Source: RUG12461 sp045657665
Lineage (GTDB): Bacteria > Bacillota > Clostridia > Lachnospirales > Lachnospiraceae
DNA length: 64,000 nucleotides
Direction of reading: 5' to 3'
NCBI GenBank assembly: GCA_045657665.1
Contig: JAZOTN010000004.1
Coordinates: forward strand, 62,001-126,000
Positions 34,375-43,485 of the stretch are shown one piece after another. Both the position numbers and the translations under genes were made by a program. The notes beneath the pieces are model-generated. The model saw only the letters and a program-made list of their open reading frames with translations, was not told the origin of the DNA and made no database searches. Each line of letters opens with the position of its first letter. Positions within the stretch are counted from its first letter, which is position 1.

Positions 34375-34545
34375 AACAAAAGTACGGCGAAGAACTTTTT
34401 CTTTGCGGAAAACACAGAAAAACACAGAAAAAAAGAACAATCGAGAGAGGTGACTCTTTCGTTTACATATAAGAAAGGAATGAATCTTTTTCCGGCACGC
34501 GGAAATGGAGGAAGTTTCAAAAACAACGATGAAAAGGAGAAAAGT

Positions 34546-37500
34546 ATGAAGACAGTTTTGAAGAACACAAAACGTATTCTGGCTGTAATGCTCGCTCTGG
34601 CGCTTGTCGTACTGGCAGTTCCGGATACGGCACTCCTTGCTGCGGAAGGCGATCGCTATTCCTATGATGAAGCGACCGGCGATTACGTTGCAAATGTAGA
34701 CGGCGAGTATACAGAAGATGCAGACGGCAACATTCTGGATGCAGAGGGTAATGTCGTAAAGGCTGCAGAGGCAGCTGATCCGGCAGCAGACCCGGCTGAT
34801 CCGGCAGACCCTGCAGCAGATCCGGTAGATCCGGAGGATGTGACGGTTGATAATGCGGCGGCTGGTGAAGAGGTGCAGGTTGATAACAGCGCTCTTGGTG
34901 CATCACCTTATACCGTAACTTGTGATTCCCCAGGTTCCGATATTGTATGGACAGGTGTTACGAATAACGGATTCTGGGACGGAGTGCATGATATCGCCAT
35001 CACAGCAACACCTCTCGAGGAAGAGGGATATGTCCTTGAAGACATGGCAATGCGTTATCGCATTGGAAGTGGTGAATGGGAAGATCTTGAAGTTACTGAT
35101 GGCGAGGCGACGATTGACTGTCATTATACGGATGAGGAAACTCATGGCGAGGTCGTGATCAACGCCAACGTAAAGATTGAAGTCATTACGCAGCTTGCGA
35201 AAGAAGCAGTAGTAGCTACTCAGATCGAAGGCTGGGCATTTGGCGATGGAGATGCATCTACTCATTTTGTTCCGGGAGCCCCGTCTGATCTTGCGGTAAT
35301 AACTGGCGAGGAAAACGCTGTTTTCGGACAGAAGTATAACTTTTCGGTTACGCTTGGTAATCCTAATGTAGGAGAGATCCGTGAGGTCAGCTACTATGTT
35401 GGAGAACTTCCGGATTTTGGTGAATCTGGATACTTCGAAGCAGGTGTAAACGAGCCGACCATCCTCAGTACTACAAAGAAGAACGGAGGTACTTTCACCA
35501 TCCCGGCAGCGGATCTGTCAGATCCGGAGACTTTCAGCAAAGGTATCACGATTTTTGTTGTAAGCAATGTGAAGTCCTATACCGCTAACGTGTCCGGTGA
35601 CAAGGGCTATGATACGAAAAGTATCGTTCCGCTTGTGGAAGACGGGCTGGATTTTGTTTTTACACCGTCTGCTCTTCCGGGTTATGAAGTAACAGGTGTA
35701 AAGGCCTATAAGTCCAGCACCAAGACAGCAAGTAACCTGATTGAGGGGACATTTGATGAAGGAACCGGAACCTTTACGATTGAGAATGGATATGACGCCA
35801 ATATTTGGGTAACGGTCACTACGGCTTATGCAAGTTATGATCTTGATGGCAATTTCTCAATCGATGCCCCTGATGATGGGGAGCCTCTTCTGACTCCGAA
35901 GAGCGGTTTTACGAAAGTCATGGATACTAGTGAACTGCCGGAGTGGACTGGTGATTATCAGCTGACCTATAAGACCACAGCCACCTTCAAACTGACACCG
36001 GTTGAGGATGAACTTGTAACCGGCGTTACCTATACGAAGTGGTCTGTAAATGACTTAGGGGTGGCTGTACCTACTGTCACCGAACTGACACCCAGCACTG
36101 CAGGAGTCTATACGATTCCCGGCGCAGATATCATGGGAGATGTCACCCTTACTGTGACCGTGGCAGATAATGTAAAGGATCCTCTTGTTATTTCAGATGA
36201 GTCTTCCGATACCAGTGGCATTAAATCCGTTCAGTATTCCACGACTTCTGCAACAACCGGATTTAAAAATGCGACAGCAGAAGTAGGTGAGTGGGAAACA
36301 GCCGCTCTGGATCCCGGAAAAAATGTCTGGGTGAAGGTTGGTGTTGCGAAGAATTATGCGCTGTTTGCCGGGTTTGGTGCAGCTGCATCTAGTCTTGATA
36401 CTCCGATCGAACCGGTTTCCGGCCCGACCACGAGTGGATCGGTTGTATACTTTGTTTACAAAGTAAAGACAACTCCCACTTATGGTCTGTACCTGGATTC
36501 TGAAGCATCCAAAACAGTGACCCTGAAACTTGATAACGCAAACACCATTAAGGATGGAAAGGTAGAGATCCTTGCCGGAGCGGTTTCCCTTGGCAAGTTT
36601 GCAAACAATGCAACGGTCCAGATTCCGGAGGGGTCTACGGTAACAGTAAAATATAATTTTGCATCTGATACAGGTAACTTTGATTTGGAGAAGATCACGG
36701 TAAAGGATGTAGAGGATCCGATCGTTGACGGTGACCCGACGGCGGGTATTGAAGTAATTGACGGCCTTACAAACGACACAACCGTTACGATCACAAATGC
36801 AGTTCTTGCGTATCCGATGACCATCGAGAACAAGACGGCTGGTCTTTCTGCAGCAACGGTAACGAACGTTGATAACACCAAGACTGCAGCGGATGTGACC
36901 TATGCAGCAACAGCAGCGACGACGGCGAAGCCGAAGACCTGGATCACCGGTACAAATGGGAAATATCTCATTTATGAGGCAACCACCGGAGAGGTTATTT
37001 TGACTCTGAAGGCTGCAGCAGGTTACGTTCCGAAGGCGGTTACCATCACCTCCAAGTCAAGCAAGACAGATGCGGATCCTGCTGAAGTGGAATTCGTACA
37101 GCAGGGAGCACCTACCAGCGCCGGTGTATATACCTTCAAGGCAACGGGAGTAGCTCCGAGAGCATACAGCAACGTTATCACCGTAGAGGATGACATCGTT
37201 CCGACATGGTTGACCGTGGACTATGATGCGGATCTGATGGATGTGAAGGTCGTTGCGGATAAGAAGGAGGTAACTCCGAACACATACAATGAGTATGAGA
37301 TCCGTCAGGGCGCAACCGCATCTGTTACCGTAACGGCGAAAACAAACTGCAAGGTAACAAAGGCGATTAAGACTGCAGACGGCAAGGAATCTTCTGTCGC
37401 AGTAAAGGCATCCGGATTTACGACTTCCATTGTCATGAAGGATGATGCAGCACTCACTGTCGAGGGCGAAGCGATCCTGTCTTTGAATCCTCTTGAAACG

Positions 37501-40500
37501 ATAGACGGTGCACTTTCCGGCGGTACGAACCATGTTTATAAGAATGTACCGTATGATACGGCTCTGATTGTTTCCGCAAAACTCGGAACAGCAGATGCTG
37601 AGGTAGAGAACATCGTACTGGAAGCAACTGACGGAAAGGAATTGAATGACGGGACGACATTTGATGTAGATACGATTTCCTACTTTGTGGTTGGCAGGAA
37701 TGACGCCGGCAGAACTATCAAGGCAACGGTCACTTTCGCAGATACGGAAACAAAGGGTGTATACACCGTTACGGCCAACAAGGCGCTTGACAAGATTTCG
37801 GTTGCTGGTGTTTCGAATGGCAAACTGACGCAGCAGATCGGCACCACAAAGACCTATGCGATCACATCGAAGAGCACGGGCGCATCCCTTGCAGGACTGA
37901 CGGTTGTTGCTACCGATGCTACGAATGTCCTGGTTGATTTCACGGATGAGAAGAAAACAAAACTGGAAGTATCTATTATAGGAGAACCAAGTAGCAATAC
38001 CATTACTTTAAAGGATGGAGATACTAATCTTACAGAAGGCGGTACGATCACCCTTGTTCCGACAGATCCGGCAGTTGCAGCCGCAAAGACGGCACCGAGT
38101 GTTACTCTCGCAGGCGCAACGGATAATTCTCTGATCCTGAAACTGGGACTTCCTTCCGCAGTCAGTTCTGCAATGAGCAGCATGTATGAAGAGACAGAGC
38201 TTTACTGGATAATTGATAATGTTGCGACAGAGGGAGATGTTTCAAAGGTTCCAAATGTAGATCCGATTCCGGTAACCGGGACCAGCCAGATCGAGACGGT
38301 ACAGGTTCTGAATTCTGTACCCGGGTATGGTGCGGCGCAGCCTGTTACGTTTACTGCTTCTCTTGTGCAGGTGATCGAAGGAACGCTTGAAGCTGCTACC
38401 GGTGAAGATTACGTTTTCACCACCGGTACGGATTTTTCAAAGACGAAGTTCTGGACCAAGGATCCGGCATACGCAAGCAAGCTTACAGTAAGCCAGAAGG
38501 TAAAGACCGTCTATGCGTATGACACCTATACTGAGAAGAATGAAGCGAAGCAGCTGAACAAAGCCGGTGATCTGGTGCTTGGAACCGTGAAGGCGGATGC
38601 GAACGCGACAGTGCTTTCTTATGAGGTAAGTTCGATTGAGGTAAAGAGGGTGGATTTCTCAGGAGAGTCACCGGTACTGGCAGAGCCTCTTGAGATCCAA
38701 CCGGAAGTCAACAGCAATGGTGAGCTTGTGATCCCTGCTGATAAACTTGCTTTATTGAATGACCTGGATTCTGGTTATGCTGGGGATGTTGCGATTATCG
38801 AGACTCCGGCAACGGTAACGATTACAGCAAAAACTCCTGAGTATGGAGAGCCTGTGACCGCAGCGATTCCGCTGACCATAACGCCTCGTGCACCGGAAGT
38901 TGTACTTGACGGTGGTATTGACAGAACAATCTATCAGAAGCCGAATGCAGCAACAACAGTGACTTTGACACCATCTTACGCATGGTCGAATGTAAAGAAC
39001 AATGCTCTGGTATGGGAAGTTAATGATGCTGCAGAGAAAGCAGGTGTAAAGGTCGCAAACGGAAAGGTTACGATCCCGAAGGGTTATAGCCCCGCTACAG
39101 TCACGGTAACTGCTACTTCTTCTTATAATGTAGGCGTAAATGACAGTGAGACAATTACTCTGACAAACGAAGCGGTTGCTCCAGGTAACCTGATCTATGG
39201 CGTTGCAAATGCCGGCATGATCACGGTTGTTGCAGATAATAAGACATCCGTTACCTTTGGAGCCCTGAAAGAAGCGATGGATGGAGCAGGCTTCTTCCTC
39301 CTTAAGAAGGGTGCGGTAGCAACCACGGAAAAGGTTGGAAATGTGACGATCACCCGGTATGCTGTGGATGATGCGATTGCAGCTGCAGCTACCAAGGTCA
39401 CCTTTACGGCAAATGATGTGAAGGTGGTTTATGTGAACGGTAACAATACGAATCCGGGTACTACGAATAAGGTTCTGGGCCTTTTTGCTCCTGGCACGGC
39501 CACCATCACGGCGGTTACCGAGGATACGGGTACGGCTGTCAAGATGAGCATGAAGGTCACGAATGATACGCTGGATAAAACAGAGTACATGACTATCGCG
39601 AACGGCGTTAATGTGGCCACTAATGCCGAAATCCTTGAAAGCGAAGTAGAGGAAGCAGAGAAAGACTTTGATAAGTTCTATACAAAGAAGCAGAAACTGA
39701 CAAAGGCTGATCTGGAAGTAACGAGCGTTGATGGAGTCGTTGTGCTGAGAGCAGCTGTTGTTTCTAAAGATGATGAAGACTTTGATACCACTAATGTGGA
39801 TGGCTCGGAATACTATGGACAGAAGCTGACCCTGGTTGGAAAGAATGCGGTTGCTGTTTCGATAAATGATGTTACAGGGGAGTATGAGATTGCTCCGCTT
39901 GCACCGACTTTCCAGGTGAAGCTTGGAAATGTGGTTTATACGGTCACAGACACAGCATACAATGATATTGAGAGCGAAGATACCAAGACGACGCAGAAGG
40001 GTAACCTTTATACGGCAAAAGATCTTGATCAGGATCTCGTTCTTACCAAGACCCGTACCAAAACTGCAACAGAAAGCATGAACGACAGTATTACAGGCAT
40101 TGCAGTAGCAACTACGGATACAAAGACCGCAACACTGGACCTTGTGGACAGGATTAATGCAGTAGTAGCTGGCGCGGAATTTGAGGTGAACGGCAGAGAC
40201 GGCACCTTGACGACAACGATTCCTGATGTTCCGATGGATGAGATTCCGGCAGGTTCCTACAACCTGATGGTACTGTACACTATGGGAGACTCCTATGTTA
40301 CCAAATGGCAGAACGTTACGGTGAAAGTAACAGCTGCACCGAAGTTCACGCCGGTTGTGAAGTATGCGGGAAGTTACCGTTATAATGGCGCTGATTTTGA
40401 CCTGACCGGGGATCCCATTGTATTTACCGGAAAGACAGATCCGGAGGAGTATGGCGGAACGATCGGAACATTCTCCTTGGAGAATGTCAGCACCAAGGGC

Positions 40501-41106
40501 ATCTACAACAACTTTACAGATGTATTTGTGATTGATACTGATACAGGTGTGATTGATCTCAAGGATGGTGGAATGCCTCTCTCCATGGCGCTGGCAGCAG
40601 ATTTCACCGGAAATGTTGTCTACACACTGAACGGCGACGTAACCCGTGCAAAAGTGACGATTTCACTGGAAACGGATGAACAATCCTTTGCGTTCATGGT
40701 TGCGGATTGGGTGGATTGGGCACAGACTCAAGATATTGACTGGAGCAAGAATAATTCACTTCAAGCGATCCAGAAGTTGATCAGCCAGAGCATGGCTATT
40801 CCGGCAAACATCAAGATTGCGGCGGCACCTGCGAACAAAGCGGATACCACGACAGCCACAGTGAATGAAGGACCCGTTTGGGTACAGGCACCCGGCACGA
40901 AGGTGGAGGGTGTCACGCTGAAGACCAGAACGGACTTTGACGCAGCAGATGCTGTACCGACACATCTCTATCAGAAAGCGACGGCGGATGATGCAGGATG
41001 CGTATACGGAACCATGAAGATCACCACCACGAAGGCAGTAAACGATAGCAAGGCAAATGATTCGAATGCAGTGGTTTATGACTTCGGTATTCCTGCGCTT
41101 GACTGA
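34546..41106 (+). CDS. Giant secreted Thr-rich beta-domain protein, no recognised anchor
   Basis: A 2186-residue protein. The frame is open from 34258, but AAAAGGAG at proper spacing and a signal peptide (MKTVLKNTKRILAVMLALAL, cleavage after about residue 32) mark the ATG at 34546. A D-P-A repeat linker occupies about residues 75-100. The rest is strand-rich and dense in Thr, Val, Ala and Lys, with several Ig-like (bacterial Big-type) stretches such as GTATITAVTEDTG and PATVTVTATSSYNVG. Only about four Cys are seen. The end (VVYDFGIPALD) has no LPXTG, S-layer-homology, dockerin or membrane segment. It may be a secreted adhesin, sheath or surface layer protein; nothing in it shows an enzyme. 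It is transcribed alone, ending in a strong terminator. Confidence 0.75.
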   Translation: MKTVLKNTKRILAVMLALALVVLAVPDTALLAAEGDRYSYDEATGDYVANVDGEYTEDADGNILDAEGNVVKAAEAADPAADPADPADPAADPVDPEDVTVDNAAAGEEVQVDNSALGASPYTVTCDSPGSDIVWTGVTNNGFWDGVHDIAITATPLEEEGYVLEDMAMRYRIGSGEWEDLEVTDGEATIDCHYTDEETHGEVVINANVKIEVITQLAKEAVVATQIEGWAFGDGDASTHFVPGAPSDLAVITGEENAVFGQKYNFSVTLGNPNVGEIREVSYYVGELPDFGESGYFEAGVNEPTILSTTKKNGGTFTIPAADLSDPETFSKGITIFVVSNVKSYTANVSGDKGYDTKSIVPLVEDGLDFVFTPSALPGYEVTGVKAYKSSTKTASNLIEGTFDEGTGTFTIENGYDANIWVTVTTAYASYDLDGNFSIDAPDDGEPLLTPKSGFTKVMDTSELPEWTGDYQLTYKTTATFKLTPVEDELVTGVTYTKWSVNDLGVAVPTVTELTPSTAGVYTIPGADIMGDVTLTVTVADNVKDPLVISDESSDTSGIKSVQYSTTSATTGFKNATAEVGEWETAALDPGKNVWVKVGVAKNYALFAGFGAAASSLDTPIEPVSGPTTSGSVVYFVYKVKTTPTYGLYLDSEASKTVTLKLDNANTIKDGKVEILAGAVSLGKFANNATVQIPEGSTVTVKYNFASDTGNFDLEKITVKDVEDPIVDGDPTAGIEVIDGLTNDTTVTITNAVLAYPMTIENKTAGLSAATVTNVDNTKTAADVTYAATAATTAKPKTWITGTNGKYLIYEATTGEVILTLKAAAGYVPKAVTITSKSSKTDADPAEVEFVQQGAPTSAGVYTFKATGVAPRAYSNVITVEDDIVPTWLTVDYDADLMDVKVVADKKEVTPNTYNEYEIRQGATASVTVTAKTNCKVTKAIKTADGKESSVAVKASGFTTSIVMKDDAALTVEGEAILSLNPLETIDGALSGGTNHVYKNVPYDTALIVSAKLGTADAEVENIVLEATDGKELNDGTTFDVDTISYFVVGRNDAGRTIKATVTFADTETKGVYTVTANKALDKISVAGVSNGKLTQQIGTTKTYAITSKSTGASLAGLTVVATDATNVLVDFTDEKKTKLEVSIIGEPSSNTITLKDGDTNLTEGGTITLVPTDPAVAAAKTAPSVTLAGATDNSLILKLGLPSAVSSAMSSMYEETELYWIIDNVATEGDVSKVPNVDPIPVTGTSQIETVQVLNSVPGYGAAQPVTFTASLVQVIEGTLEAATGEDYVFTTGTDFSKTKFWTKDPAYASKLTVSQKVKTVYAYDTYTEKNEAKQLNKAGDLVLGTVKADANATVLSYEVSSIEVKRVDFSGESPVLAEPLEIQPEVNSNGELVIPADKLALLNDLDSGYAGDVAIIETPATVTITAKTPEYGEPVTAAIPLTITPRAPEVVLDGGIDRTIYQKPNAATTVTLTPSYAWSNVKNNALVWEVNDAAEKAGVKVANGKVTIPKGYSPATVTVTATSSYNVGVNDSETITLTNEAVAPGNLIYGVANAGMITVVADNKTSVTFGALKEAMDGAGFFLLKKGAVATTEKVGNVTITRYAVDDAIAAAATKVTFTANDVKVVYVNGNNTNPGTTNKVLGLFAPGTATITAVTEDTGTAVKMSMKVTNDTLDKTEYMTIANGVNVATNAEILESEVEEAEKDFDKFYTKKQKLTKADLEVTSVDGVVVLRAAVVSKDDEDFDTTNVDGSEYYGQKLTLVGKNAVAVSINDVTGEYEIAPLAPTFQVKLGNVVYTVTDTAYNDIESEDTKTTQKGNLYTAKDLDQDLVLTKTRTKTATESMNDSITGIAVATTDTKTATLDLVDRINAVVAGAEFEVNGRDGTLTTTIPDVPMDEIPAGSYNLMVLYTMGDSYVTKWQNVTVKVTAAPKFTPVVKYAGSYRYNGADFDLTGDPIVFTGKTDPEEYGGTIGTFSLENVSTKGIYNNFTDVFVIDTDTGVIDLKDGGMPLSMALAADFTGNVVYTLNGDVTRAKVTISLETDEQSFAFMVADWVDWAQTQDIDWSKNNSLQAIQKLISQSMAIPANIKIAAAPANKADTTTATVNEGPVWVQAPGTKVEGVTLKTRTDFDAADAVPTHLYQKATADDAGCVYGTMKITTTKAVNDSKANDSNAVVYDFGIPALD

Positions 41107-41137
41107 TCAGGCATCTGAGACGGACTGAAATAACCCT

Positions 41138-41165
41138 AAGGGGCTGCCAATGGCAGCCCCTTTTT
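41138..41165 (+). terminator. Terminator of the giant surface protein gene
   Basis: GGGGCTGCCA and TGGCAGCCCC around a single A, followed by T5. Confidence 0.93.
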
Positions 41166-41170
41166 CACAC

Positions 41171-41364
41171 TCAAATTCTTTATCAAAATTTTATAATTTC
41201 CCCTCTTTCCACCATTTTCTTCCGGTGCTATACTGTCCTTAAGCAAGAAATCTGAAAGCATATCTCAAATCTTTATCGTTTCCTGCTTTTATTCCAAGGT
41301 TTATATTTATATGCGGGAGACGAATCGCCTCCTGCGGACAGCGTTTTCGAAAGGGGGCAATGGC
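41171..41364 (+). promoter_or_regulatory. Conserved structured leader before Rpn gene 1
   Basis: Shared with 43297-43485. Order: TTTATCAAAATTTTATAATTT, an extended -10 box TGCTATACT (41226-41234), AAGCAAGAAA (41241) that can pair with TTTCCTGCTT (41279), a hairpin GCGGGAG/CTCCTGC (41313-41335), then the ribosome-binding site GGGGGC (41353-41358). GCCTCC at 41327-41332 can pair with that site instead. A translational on/off arrangement is inferred. Confidence 0.55.
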
Positions 41365-42294
41365 TTGACAAATGAAGAAAACGTAACCGGTGGTACCATC
41401 TTTGACGATGTGTTCCGGACTATGGTACAAAAGCTGCCGGAGTTGCTGATTCCGGTGGTCAATGAGGTGTTCGGGGAGGCTTATCCCGAGAATACGGAGA
41501 TCTTGCAGCTTCGAAACGAGCACTATGAAAAGAACGGCAAAATCATCACCGATTCCATTATTCAGATGAAGGACCATATTTACCATATCGAGTGCCAGAG
41601 TACTGCATCCAGAGATATGGTGATCCGGATGATGGAATATGACTTTGCAATCGCGTTAGAGCAGGCAAGGGGACTGGAAAGACCAACCCAAATACGATTT
41701 CCAGAGTCCTGCGTGTTATACTTACGGCATAGCAGGAAAACGCCGGAGGATCTGGAGATGCCGATTCTCCTGCCGGATGGACATGTGTTCCGCTACAAGT
41801 CCAGGGTCATCAAGGTTCAGAATTATACAAAGGATGAAATGTTCGAGAAGAGGCTTCTGTTTTTCCTGCCGTATTATATCATGCGGTATGAAGGACAGTT
41901 TGGGGCGATTGAACGGGATGAGGAGAGATTCCGTTCATTATTGATGGAGTATGAGGAAATCAGGAAGCGTCTGGACACAGAGTTGATGCTTCAGGAGAGG
42001 TCGGCTGCATATCAGGACCTATGCGAGTTGATTCAGCAAATTGCGGACTATATGCTGAGAAAGAGAGAAGTACTCAGGAAGGGAGTGGAGCAGATTATGG
42101 GTGGAAAGATTTTGACATTGCCATCGGATTATATCAAAGAGGGACAACAGAGAGGAGAACTCTATAAGGCGCGTCGGGTATACCAGAACTGCATTTCCCG
42201 CGGGATGAGTGAGGAGGATGCCCTTGCTATCTCTGAGCTTCGAGAGGCAGAGGAAGGCGTAGCAAGGTTTAACGTAAAAGAGACGGGTGAATGA
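41365..42294 (+). CDS. Rpn-family PD-(D/E)XK nuclease/transposase-like protein 1
   Basis: A 309-residue protein. It resembles the recombination-promoting nuclease (Rpn) group: DDVFRTMVQKLPELLIPVVNE at the start, then the nuclease core with TDSIIQMKDHIYHIECQSTA, whose Asp and Glu-x-Gln fit the PD-(D/E)XK site, and a helical tail with RKGVEQIMGG and SDYIKEGQQRGE. Rpn proteins nick DNA and stimulate RecA-independent recombination in E. coli; the cellular role is open. The start is taken at TTG 41365, eight bases after AGGGGG, because the frame open to 41311 begins within the structured leader. Same neighbourhood as two other Rpn genes. Confidence 0.7.
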   Translation: MTNEENVTGGTIFDDVFRTMVQKLPELLIPVVNEVFGEAYPENTEILQLRNEHYEKNGKIITDSIIQMKDHIYHIECQSTASRDMVIRMMEYDFAIALEQARGLERPTQIRFPESCVLYLRHSRKTPEDLEMPILLPDGHVFRYKSRVIKVQNYTKDEMFEKRLLFFLPYYIMRYEGQFGAIERDEERFRSLLMEYEEIRKRLDTELMLQERSAAYQDLCELIQQIADYMLRKREVLRKGVEQIMGGKILTLPSDYIKEGQQRGELYKARRVYQNCISRGMSEEDALAISELREAEEGVARFNVKETGE

Positions 42295-42347
42295 TATGCA
42301 ATATGCTGTCGGACAAAGCAACGAAACAAATCCGGGAGGTATATACA

Positions 42348-43177
42348 TATGAATGGACAGATGGAGTCTTATGAAGATCGAGATCAACACGATTGAAAAC
42401 TTCATCTACATGGGGATGCGGAATGATGTTTCGTTCCTGCTTACAGATATACTGAATCTTTACGAGCATCAGAGCACTGTAAATCCGAATCTTCCGCTGA
42501 GGGGTCTATACTATTTCGCAAGGCTCTATCAGAAGATGTATAAGCGGGAGGATGTTTATAGCAGGACGCCGCTAAAGCTCCCGTATCCGCAGTTTCTGGT
42601 CTTTTATAACGGGTTGGATCCGCAACCGGAGCGGAAGGAACTGAGGCTTTCCGATACATTCTCAATTCCGAAGGAAAAAGCGGAGCATCTATTTATGGGA
42701 TGCGCACTGGAGTGCACGGCGATCCAGCTCAATGTGAACTATGGATACAACCGGGAGCTGATGGAGAAGTGCCATCGCCTTTCGGAATATGCGGTATTTG
42801 TTTCAAAGACAAGAGAGAAGATCAAAAAATACCCAAAGGATCCGGAAAAGGCCATCAATGAGGCAATTGATGAATGTATCCGGGAAGGGATTCTTGCAGA
42901 CCTTTTAAGAGCGCACAGGGAGGAGTTCTATATGGGAGTGTTTACATCATGGACCAAAAAGGATGAGGAGCGGTTCCAAAAGAGCGAGTTGAAGAAGGCA
43001 ACGGCGCAGGCTCGTGAGGAGGCTCATAAGGAAGGTTTGCAGCAAGGACTCGGATACGTTTATGATCTTGTGGCAGACGGCGATGTAGCCATTGTAAAAG
43101 CTGCTGAAAAAAGCAAAATGACAATAGATGCTTTTCGTACTTCCATGCTCGATGCCGGGAGGAAACCGCCGGAGTAA
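42348..43177 (+). pseudogene. Rpn-family gene 2, N-terminally truncated and frameshifted
   Basis: GGGAGG precedes an ATG at 42348 that opens a 15-codon frame, MNGQMESYEDRDQHD, then stops. The family sequence resumes in another frame from about 42372 as KIEINTIENFIYMGMRNDVS, FLLTDILNLYEHQST and LPLRGLYYFARLYQKMY. In intact relatives an N-terminal part containing a ...NG.SY.DP..I-like stretch joins directly to this point, so one frameshift and loss of about 30 upstream codons explain the picture. From 42371 on an ATG (MKIEINTIEN) could still allow a shortened product of about 268 residues. The repeat R1 follows the stop by two bases. Confidence 0.6.
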
Positions 43178-43179
43178 GA

Positions 43180-43205
43180 GAGACAGGGGACGGTTCTCTG
43201 TCTCC
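43180..43205 (+). repeat. Cassette-border repeat R1
   Basis: GAGACAGGGGACGGTTCTCT followed by GTCTCC: a short hairpin (GAGACAG/CTGTCTC). It starts two bases after a stop codon. Same core as R2, R3 and R4. Confidence 0.85.
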
Positions 43206-43246
43206 ACCAAAATAACCAGGCGGCTTTATCCGTCAAGTCACCAAGT

Positions 43247-43273
43247 ACCCCCGCATATGGCGGGGGTGCTTTG
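43247..43273 (+). terminator. Terminator-like hairpin after R1
   Basis: ACCCCCGC-ATATG-GCGGGGGT followed by GCTTTGCATTT. The T-run is broken, so strength is uncertain. It belongs to a longer repeat shared with 46088-46190 (CCAGGCGG...CCAAG.ACCCCCGC). Confidence 0.7.
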
Positions 43274-43296
43274 CATTTCGAAACGGCGAACGACTT

Positions 43297-43485
43297 TATC
43301 AAAATTTTATAATTTTCCCTCTGTACGCTCCCTTTTTAGGGTGTTATACTTCTTTTAAGCAAGAAATTCTTTATATCATTTCTGATATCTATCACGTTTC
43401 CTGCTTTTTCAGCTTATTCCATTTTTATCAGGCAGGAGGCGCAATAGAACCTCCTGCGAATATCACAATCAACAGGAGGTAATCT
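43297..43485 (+). promoter_or_regulatory. Conserved structured leader before Rpn gene 3
   Basis: Second copy of the leader seen at 41171. Extended -10 box TGTTATACT (43342-43350), AAGCAAGAAA (43357) with TTTCCTGCTT (43397), then a perfect eight-base stem GCAGGAGG/CCTCCTGC (43432-43457). ACCTCCTG (43449-43456) is also fully complementary to the ribosome-binding site CAGGAGGT (43473-43480). The two pairings exclude each other. The 308-base gap from 43178 is filled by R1, the terminator and this leader. Confidence 0.6.

Noticed and set aside
34258..34545. A 96-codon N-terminal extension of the giant protein
   Set aside because: The extension crosses the inverted hairpin repeat and has no start site, whereas a signal peptide with AAAAGGAG begins at 34546.
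34774..34840. Short tandem repeat (GATCCGGCAGAC-like units) considered as CRISPR or VNTR
   Set aside because: It encodes the D-P-A linker of the giant protein in frame; units are degenerate and have no spacers.
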